The notes under the pieces were generated by a model. It saw nothing but the letters and a program-made list of their open reading frames with translations, searched no databases and was not told the DNA's origin. From the NCBI GenBank assembly GCA_022813625.1, contig JAKLMB010000016.1, positions 744,001 through 808,000 of the forward strand: a stretch of 64,000 nt of DNA. Reading direction: 5' to 3'. How positions within the stretch are numbered: position 1 is the first letter of the stretch; each line of letters opens with the position of its first letter. Shown in pieces: positions 56,980-64,000 of the stretch. The translations under genes and the position numbers were made by a program. This DNA comes from Aaosphaeria pasadenensis. Taxonomy: Eukaryota; Ascomycota; Dothideomycetes; Pleosporales.

Positions 56980-59900
56980 GATGGGCGACAATTGCTATTG
57001 ACCTTTTTGCTGTCGATGAAAAGATACACCTGGAGGGGCCTCTGTGAGCGGCGGTGGGATCGAAGCTGCCAAAGCACGGTCACTGGCGAGGGTATCAAGT
57101 TGGCGCTGGTAGACAAGGCAGAGAGGGGAAGATGGGTTTATATGAAGCCAACGCGTGGAGGCGCTCTGACTGACGTCGGGTTCAACAATGGCTCGTATTT
57201 TCAAATATTAGACTTTTCCGTGGACCATGAGAGAAAGAGCAAATCACTGTCTCAAGCCGGCAGATCCGACCGGAAGCTCTGCGCGAATTGATACACTTGG
57301 GACCGAATAGGGCAAGTGTTCAATATGATGAAGCCGATGGGTTTCTTGCACCAATACTGATTGGTTTGGGTCGTGAGCTACCCGTGACCATGGAGGAAGA
57401 AGCGAAAGAAAATGCCGCAAGCAGTTCCATTTCGTTTCTTGACACCGGTGGACCATCCTGACTTCGTGAGAGGACGCCTCACGGCTCCATGTGACCATCT
57501 TGAAGCAATTGAAGCAATAGCAGCAATATGCCACCCCCTCGACAGGTTTCTGACAACGGTCAAGGGATACTGTTGACCGGTAATAAACATTGCCCCTTCA
57601 ACAGTTGCTATGAATCAAAGGGACGGGAAAACACTGCGGGGGATGACGCGGGTGTGATCAGTCAAGCATTGTTTGGTGGTTGGGGGTGGGCGGCATAGGG
57701 CGGGTGGGCCGGATAGATGTCAGCCACGACAAGCTTTGATTTGTAGAGGACAAGCTTTCTGCACGGTTAGCGTTGGGGCTAGCGGGCCCACATCCTTGAA
57801 GAGAGGGCGAGAGGACGGCCCCAGCACCAGGATTTCTTTAATGGACGTATGTTCGCTCACCAGAGCTCGGCCGTAGCTGGCACAATAGAAGACCGAAGAG
57901 GATTTATTAGTTAGCTCGATCGCCCGTCTTTGTCATGGGATGTTTGCACTGCGGAGTTGTCCAGTCTGTGTATAACTATGCATGTACATAACTCGACAAT
58001 GGAGCCAACTGATGATCGTCGTAGCATAAAACATCTTGTTCCTACTCGACTCAATCTCCACGGCAATTTCGAGTATCAATTGGAAAAGAGGAATAGTGCA
58101 ATGCCATGCCATTCCATCATTGAATGCGTTCGTCTTTGAGCTGCCAAGCGTGATGAGGCGAAACATCTCTACCTAGCCTTGCCGTATTCGTAACCACAAA
58201 CCGGGGAAACATTCTTTATGTTACATACTCGTAGCATTCCACACACTGGTAGTCGGGTTGAGATGTGTACTGCACTCCTCAGTCGTACTTTGGTAGAAAG
58301 TTTCTGGGTCTCTGGGCACGAAATCGATACCTAGAACATGCACAACAGGCTCTTACCTTTGGTCAACAAGTGCAGAAACTTCAGTTATTGATATTGGAAA
58401 CCTCAACGATCTGGATTGCTTCATTTCTACCAGCACTCAATTTGCGTTATGCTGGCACTGTCCAACTTTTCACAACTGCGGTTCAGACCGAAACCGGACA
58501 GCTGGTTTGGTAACAGCTCGCCCCGTATTTGGCGGAGGTCACGGATAACGAATTTCAACAGAAATTCGCCGAGAGGCCGGCATTACTTAACCAGTAGGTA
58601 CCTGAAAAGATACGGATATAGAACACGACAGACAGCGTGGGATCTGTGTCAACTCGAGATATCGGCGGATTCTCGAAATCGTGTTATCTGCAGCTCGGAG
58701 GTATGCGGCATGCAGAGAAGCAGAAAATTAGCGCAACAGGGCGTCGAATTGGCTATTGCGCTATTCACCGGGAGAGATACGAGTACGAATCCCCAAGTAT
58801 GTGTGGCACACCCTGCTACCGCCTTTTTAGTTAGAAATACAAGCAATTACAAGTAAAACGACTCGTTCGCTTATATAGCTCTCGCCTACGTCATCCGCTC
58901 ACGACATCTACCTACCTACCTAGGTAGCTAACTCGTAGCAGCATAGATTAAATAACGCTTCCTTTATAAGTATTATCGCAACGCCAAGTACTCAGGAGTG
59001 CATTTCAATGTAAAAAATAATGATATAGGATTCATTGAAACATGAAGAGAAGGACAGAATTATTTCCGAATAATGCCTCTTTCATCTGCCTCTCATCTGA
59101 ACGAGCCTCTAACCAGACGAGGCTAGTTAAATCATTCAAGTTCGTACGAATCCCTTCATTAAAACCTTTTCCAAGCAAAATACATTATATTCCAAGACTC
59201 TGCACTCTCGCCGACTTCTCCATCGAGAAGGTTTCGAGAACCCCCGTAAAAGGATCTCCCTCACGGCTCCAGCGGGCGATATGCAATTCAGATCCGATGT
59301 CCGAGTTTCGACTCACGCTAGCCGCTTTGGGAGCGCTCTGGTGGGTACACAGCGCGATGACTGATCAGCATCCACCTGCCACTAGCCACTCCTTCTGCAC
59401 TCCTCCTCGTCGTATTTCCGGAGGATTCGCAGGCGCTGGAAATTTTATTTCCTCGCCGCCCTTTCGTGATGCTGGTGACGTAGGTCGGACCCTGAGGGGT
59501 GCAATACGGCAATGCCTCGTGCGAGCGATAGGATTTGGTTGAGGTGGCGGCGGGAAGTGGCTCGAAGAACGTTGATGAGGGAAAGGAGTGCCGGGATAGT
59601 AGTGCTGATAGGAGGATAGTAAGTTGTCAGCGATTTACTGTTGACTGCTGATAGATTGCTGGCTTAAGATATCGGAACATATCCTGGCGAATCGAAGAAT
59701 TGTCCGTCGATCGACTGTGGTATATTCTACAAAATTGGTGTGAAAATTGGCTGTTTACAATATGTCACAATATGTCGCCTGTCTCGGAAGACATTGCAGT
59801 CAGAGAGAAGGCATCGCCTAATACTTCCATCGATGAAGAGGGGCCCAATTATGTGCTTCAGAATCATGAGTGGGCATCAATGTAGCAGTGTAGTTTTGGT

Positions 59901-60024
59901 TGATGTTCAATTATTGTCTATGTCTATTCCATATAACCTTTTGGGGTATACTATACATCTAAAGGAAATCATTATAAATTATCTACTTATTTTCACCCCC
60001 CGTCACCTGCTCTTCTATAACTTT
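56980..60024. other. 3-kb gene-free region upstream of the H+-ATPase
   Basis: No supported gene. It should contain the H+-ATPase promoter and leader. A 166-codon frame at 59042-59542 (+) lacks a domain. The part near 58905-58930 has tandem CCTA units around TACCTAGGTA, and 59880-60020 is AT-rich and ends in the 3' UTR of the SDR gene. Confidence 0.45.
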
Positions 60025-61032
60025 TTAGGACGAATTCACTTTTGACAGGACCTGCGAAGTCCATTCCCAAACCTTTGGCCCGGCCTCCTCACCCCGCAGA
60101 CCATCCAAAACCTTATTGCTCGGGATGGCGCTCGAATCGGAATGCACAATATATGCACCGCTTCCGACCACACCATCACTACCCTTTTCCGCTCGTTCTA
60201 GGTCACGGGAAAACTTTGGCGTTGTCGCAGCGTACAGTGCCCTCTCGCCCGCCTCGTCAACAGAGTATCCGATAATCTTGAAGATGAAAGTTGCGACATG
60301 ATCGAAGAGGAACTGCGCCCAGCATGGAAGACCCTTGATAGAAAGGCCAGTTCCGCCCGTCAGACCGGGGAACTCATGGACGAGAGAAATGTTTTGATTC
60401 TCAGGTCTCTTAGCGAATTCCTCCAAGTACAACGATACCTCCGAAGCACCGTGATCAGCCGCCTTCGGGAGGCTGAAGTTCTTCTCTAGCGCCATGTCGT
60501 CTAGAAACATTTTCCCTTCCAATCCGCCCCCCAGTACGCTCACTACTCTTGCATGGCTCGATTTCCTTAGATACGGCGCAAGAGTGTTCAAAAAGACCAT
60601 GCGGGAGTAGAACCGAATTGACTGCACACGGTCGACGCCGGAGCCGTTGTCTTCTCTGTTCAACCCCACGTATCCAGGGGACATGATGAGGAGGTCGACT
60701 TTCGCGTCCTGTTGCCTCGAGACGTGGCGTGCGATCTCGTCGGCGGCGAGCTTGGCATCTTCGAGGGTTGTGAGGTCGGTTGCTAGGACGGGGATGAATG
60801 TCGCGGATGTATTGATAGATGTGATTGTTTCTTTGAGGGTGGAGAGTTGCTTCTCAGTCCGTCCGACTACGTAGATGGTCGCAGGGGTGCCAGAAGTATG
60901 TCGTGCGAAAGCACGCAAGGCGCCCAGCCCGATGCCGTTGGTGGCGCCTACGAAGACGGCGGTCAGGTTTTGGGAAGACTTCTCCGAGAAGAAGGCCTTG
61001 TTGGAGGAGAGAATTTCTGCGTATTTGACCAT
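60025..61032 (-). CDS. atypical short-chain dehydrogenase/reductase
   Basis: Intronless, 335 aa; start 61032 chosen because the upstream extension to 61257 is AT-rich leader sequence. A Rossmann-fold SDR with the nucleotide motif VFVGATNGIGLG (about residues 25-37), the adenine-ring 'VVGRTEKQLSTL', 'VDLLIMSPGYVG' (an NNAG variant) and 'ARVVSVLGGG' with the usual active-site Ser region. The canonical YxxxK is not seen; the corresponding stretch reads AADHGASEVSLYLEEFAK. This matches a fungal-only SDR clade with 'NHAA..' at that site. Such proteins occur in secondary-metabolite clusters, and their chemistry may differ from classical SDRs. The C-terminal half is extended (GLSIKGLPCWAQFLF). Cofactor and substrate are unknown. 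It is 733 bp from the secreted-protein gene on the same strand. Confidence 0.9.
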   Translation of the reverse strand: MVKYAEILSSNKAFFSEKSSQNLTAVFVGATNGIGLGALRAFARHTSGTPATIYVVGRTEKQLSTLKETITSINTSATFIPVLATDLTTLEDAKLAADEIARHVSRQQDAKVDLLIMSPGYVGLNREDNGSGVDRVQSIRFYSRMVFLNTLAPYLRKSSHARVVSVLGGGLEGKMFLDDMALEKNFSLPKAADHGASEVSLYLEEFAKRPENQNISLVHEFPGLTGGTGLSIKGLPCWAQFLFDHVATFIFKIIGYSVDEAGERALYAATTPKFSRDLERAEKGSDGVVGSGAYIVHSDSSAIPSNKVLDGLRGEEAGPKVWEWTSQVLSKVNSS

Positions 61033-61765
61033 AGTGTAAAAATATGATTTTGTGTTTGGTTTGTTGTTAAATTGGTTATGTGGAGTGATATGATTATTTA
61101 GAAGTGTTGATATTGATGTTTTGGATTTGATGATAGATATTGCGAATATTGTACGTTGTTCGAAGATTGTTGGAATGCTGTGTTTAATGTTTGAGTTGAC
61201 TTGGATGATGGAAATTAATGTTATTGAACACGCTTCTCTTATATACATTCTTTGCAACCCTTTCGTCGGGCGTAAATGTCGATGTCGACATTTGTAAAGC
61301 TATTGTTGTTTTCTAAGCTCGGACCATGACGTTGTGGTTAACGCCGACACGGCGAGGGAGCGAGGAATGGCTTGCGGTCGCATAAGCTGAATCCTTACGG
61401 CCAATCAAAAGCCATTCGGTCTGTCCCCCTCCCCCGCCGAACGATTATAAATGCGCCTCCAAAACAAGTAAATCCAGGAACAGGTTTAGCCATGACGTTG
61501 TGGACATCTTTCATTTCGCATGATAATTATATTATGATAGCTACAAGTTATTGTACCCGGCCATAAGGCAAAAAAGACCGAAGTTTCCTGATATCGCTCG
61601 TATGGGCCTACCGCGGCCGTAGTGGATTCATGAAGCTCTTCTCGGCCCGCGCCGCATTTGGTCCGCCTGGGCAGCTACTGTATAGTGCTGCAAATCTACA
61701 GAGTACGAAGTACGGAGTGCATCCCCGTTAATGAAAAGAATTGGACTGGATACGCTCTGCCAAAA
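61033..61765. other. intergenic between SDR and secreted-protein genes
   Basis: AT-rich promoter/leader of the SDR gene (61033-61260), followed by the 3' end of the secreted-protein gene. No other feature was seen. Confidence 0.5.
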
Positions 61766-62560
61766 TCAAGAATCCATCTCTGGGCCACGGAAAAGTGTCT
61801 GCAAGACGTTCGAGAATCCCATCAGCCGACTAGGGGCCTTCTCTGTGTTGGCTTTCTTCGTCAGGTCCCCGATCTTCTCCCACATCAGCTGAAGCTGTAT
61901 GTGGCCTTCCGGGACCCCTCGCTGCATAGAGCCCCATCGGAATTGCCAGAGAGATGTGTTCTCTCCCTTCTGTGGCGCTTCTTTTGAATCGTAGAAGCAC
62001 GCGATGTCTCCAAAGCAAAGGAATGGATACTCGAAGCCATCCTATTTCAAGTTAGCGTGATGGGTCGATCATGAATGCTAGCATCAACAGGGAGTATTGT
62101 ACATCCCCCTACAATGATTCCATCATGCTAGAAATTATTCTTGAGGGGAGACTGAGATTGATAAAAAGTTGTCACTTACGAGAGTGTAAAGCGCATCCAT
62201 AGGCTTTGCAACGTTCCCTGGTGCGCAAGACCACGCGCTATCTCTCCTTCCATAGTAGCTGTCCAAGTTCTTCTCGGCCTTCGAATTCGTGAAGCTACAG
62301 TTCCCTTTGCTGCTCGATAGCGTGCTCGGGTAGGTGTTTATGTGTGCGAAAACACCGCAATCCTCTTTCTTCTCTCCACTGACGAATCTGCCCAGATCAT
62401 CCAAGCATCCTATGATCTGGGAAGGATTGGCTGTCTTCCAGTCGTCGGACTTGAGAACATGAATCCGTCCAATACCGGTAAAGTCATCTTGCGTGACTGA
62501 TCCAGCCCGCGAAAAAGTTGCTAGAAAGCAAACAACTGATATAGCTACAAGTCTGATCAT
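61766..62560 (-). CDS. small secreted Cys-containing protein (effector-like candidate)
   Basis: Exons 62560-62180 and 62041-61766 (minus strand) give 218 aa; the 138-nt intron (GTAAGT...AATAG) is the longest used in the window. The signal peptide covers about residues 1-19 (IRLVAISVVCFLATFSRA). The mature part has six Cys (in GCLDDLG, EDCGVF, GNCSF, WSCAPG and two in FLCFGDIACFY) that could form three disulfides. The tail holds an amphipathic helix (LQLMWEKIGDLTKKA) and a second hydrophobic patch. No enzyme motif is recognised. The spacing 'C..DLGRFV...C.VF' recalls fungal secreted proteins of unknown fold. Size, signal and Cys pattern fit an effector candidate or other small extracellular protein. 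Confidence 0.7.
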
Positions 62561-63466
62561 CTTGATAGCGTGGAGGAGGTAGGTAACGAGGGATCGACCG
62601 GCTGGCTTATAGTATATACAAGTATCGTAGGTTGTCTGCGTGACGTCCCTCGCCTCTTTTATATTGCCAAACCGGCCGCTACTACCTGGAACGGCACAGT
62701 ATTAATTTCTGGAGAAACCATGGACCAGGCTTGGGTCGGGGTGTTTCCTTACTTTCCCCAGTCACGAGCTGCACGATAAATGACGATCCCAAGAGGAACC
62801 GAGCACAGTGGGTCGCTGTCGTTGACGTCTCCGTAGCACAATATTCGAATTTTTCCCTGCTCGACGGGTTTATCAACTGAATCTCGCTTCGCCAGCGACG
62901 TTGCTCAACGTCTATCAGTACTTCAGCCGGACGCGACAGCGGGGAGAGTTGGTCGGGGTTCGATTTGAAATTATCAGAGTCGCAAGGGAAAGGACACGGA
63001 AGACAGGTTCTTGACGGTCGCACAAGCAGAGCACGATGGCCACGCCACAGCAAGCCACCAGCGAAACAAGGCCAATCGGAAGAATGTTTATCAAAATATT
63101 GGAGGGTTGTGTATATTAAGTATCGAGAAATCCGGCAGATGCGGAGGATGCTCAAAAGGCGGGGTGTTTTTTATCCGTACAGGCTGACATGGGAGACGTG
63201 ACATATGTCATTTCTCTGTAAGCAGAGGACTATGGGGGACGAGTACATGTGAACAGTTCAGGATGTTTTACATACTCGCCAAAATTGTACATGGTAATTT
63301 GATGGAGAGCAACGGGATTGGCTAGTCTGGTTTGGGGAAGGTTCGCTAAATGGTCAGGCCAGCACCCCAACCCAGCCACAATACACAGTGTGTTCGTCGT
63401 CGTCAGCGCCTGTGTCTGAATGCGCAATGTACGCCGCTGCAGCTTGGTCCTCGACTTACCAAGCAA
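62561..63466. other. divergent intergenic region
   Basis: No supported gene between the secreted-protein gene and the partial gene at the right edge. It holds both promoters. Confidence 0.45.
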
Positions 63467-64000
63467 ATGGCTCTCAACGGCAAAAACGTCGACAAAAGGC
63501 AAATTGAACCCAGAAAGAGGAATCTCTCTTCTCGCCTCTCCCGGTTTTGGAAAGTCCATAGCCTCACTAGCGTCCTTCCACCCAAAGACAGCGATCCAGG
63601 CACTCCAGGACGGGACAACAGCCAGGCGGGAAGCATCCAAACCCTGTCGACATTCTCCCAGCCCAATGGCTGTCCACTTCTAAATCTCCCGCGGGAGCTC
63701 AGAGAAATCATCTACGACTACCTGCGTGGAACCAACAGCTTCAGCATCATCGTCTACACCGACATCGAAGCCCCTGACGACATCAACGAGACTCACTACG
63801 ATGCACCTCAACCTCTCCAATTACCCCTGGAATCCGGATTCTTGGCATATCACGGCCTCCAACCCCCCGTGAACCTCTCGCTCGCATGCCAGCAGCTCCA
63901 CGCCGAGCTGTGGGATCACGCCTTCGAGGTCGGGCCCCTGACGCCGCATGCCGACGAATGGCGGTTCGATCCCACGTATCGGAGGTTGTCGAGGTCAGTC
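63467..64000 (+). CDS. partial F-box/2EXR-like fungal protein (5' end, runs off the window)
   Basis: Only the first 178 codons are present, uninterrupted to the window edge. A basic, Ser/Pro-rich leader (about 70 residues) precedes LLNLPRELREIIYDYL. This is the hydrophobic 'LPxELRxxIYxYL' helix that opens F-box-like or 2EXR domains in many fungal proteins of unknown function. The following 'LSLACQQLHAELWDHAFE' is the typical second block (ACRQLHxE). F-box-like proteins often act as SCF substrate adaptors, but many fungal members have no known partner. The ATG at 63467 is the first in this frame; the frame is open further upstream without another ATG. An alternative overlapping frame (63420-63683) is less protein-like and stops. 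Confidence 0.68.
   Translation, partial: MALNGKNVDKRQIEPRKRNLSSRLSRFWKVHSLTSVLPPKDSDPGTPGRDNSQAGSIQTLSTFSQPNGCPLLNLPRELREIIYDYLRGTNSFSIIVYTDIEAPDDINETHYDAPQPLQLPLESGFLAYHGLQPPVNLSLACQQLHAELWDHAFEVGPLTPHADEWRFDPTYRRLSRSV

Noticed and set aside
59042..59542. 166-codon plus-strand frame
   Set aside because: No domain, signal or introns, and unremarkable composition; probably a chance frame in the H+-ATPase upstream region.

Overview
The window looks like nuclear DNA of a filamentous ascomycete (Pezizomycotina). Genes are interrupted by very short introns, mostly 48-63 nt, with GTAAGT/GTATGT-type donors, CTAAC/CTGAC branch points and YAG acceptors. The protein families are also typical: a fungal plasma-membrane H+-ATPase, PEX14, seipin, a SAT4/rhodopsin-type 7TM protein, a BBE-type FAD oxidoreductase and a FRE-type ferric reductase. 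Class or species cannot be fixed from the sequence alone. There are no operons. I saw no rRNA, tRNA, CRISPR array or intact transposon.

Left part (1-13 kb): a small spliced two-TM protein (-), a BTB/POZ protein (-), a small spliced membrane protein (+), a haem-dependent N-demethylase-like (DUF3445) protein (+), a CHZ-type histone chaperone candidate (+), a small hypothetical ORF (+) and the peroxisomal docking protein PEX14 (+), whose frame requires a 7-nt microexon.

Metabolic neighbourhood (13-25 kb): a secreted berberine-bridge-like FAD oxidoreductase (-), a ferric reductase (+), a proline-racemase-fold enzyme with the Cys/Thr signature of trans-3-hydroxy-L-proline dehydratase (+), a nitrilase (-) and a six-exon rhodopsin-type membrane protein (+). 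All are accessory oxidoreductase, amino-acid, nitrile or sensing functions. They may only be neighbours, but this is the best candidate for a co-regulated set.

Middle (25-43 kb): long gene-free stretches (25.0-28.0, 28.7-34.2 and 39.6-43.1 kb) surround a secreted CAP/PR-1-like protein (-), a small single-TM protein (+), a six-exon PARP-type zinc-finger protein with a Lys/Ala/Pro-rich tail (-) and, divergently, a large intronless predicted mitochondrial protein (+).

Right part (43-64 kb): a large acidic fungal protein of unknown function (+), seipin (+), a type-B carboxylesterase (-), a DHH-family phosphoesterase with a GC-AG intron (+), the P-type H+-ATPase (-, eight exons), a 3-kb gene-free region, an atypical short-chain dehydrogenase (-), a small secreted Cys-containing protein (-) and the 5' part of an F-box/2EXR-like protein (+) cut by the window edge.

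Exon boundaries were worked out by hand from splice motifs, and every joined exon set stays in one open frame. Transcript ends are unknown. Family names come from recognised motifs, not database searches.
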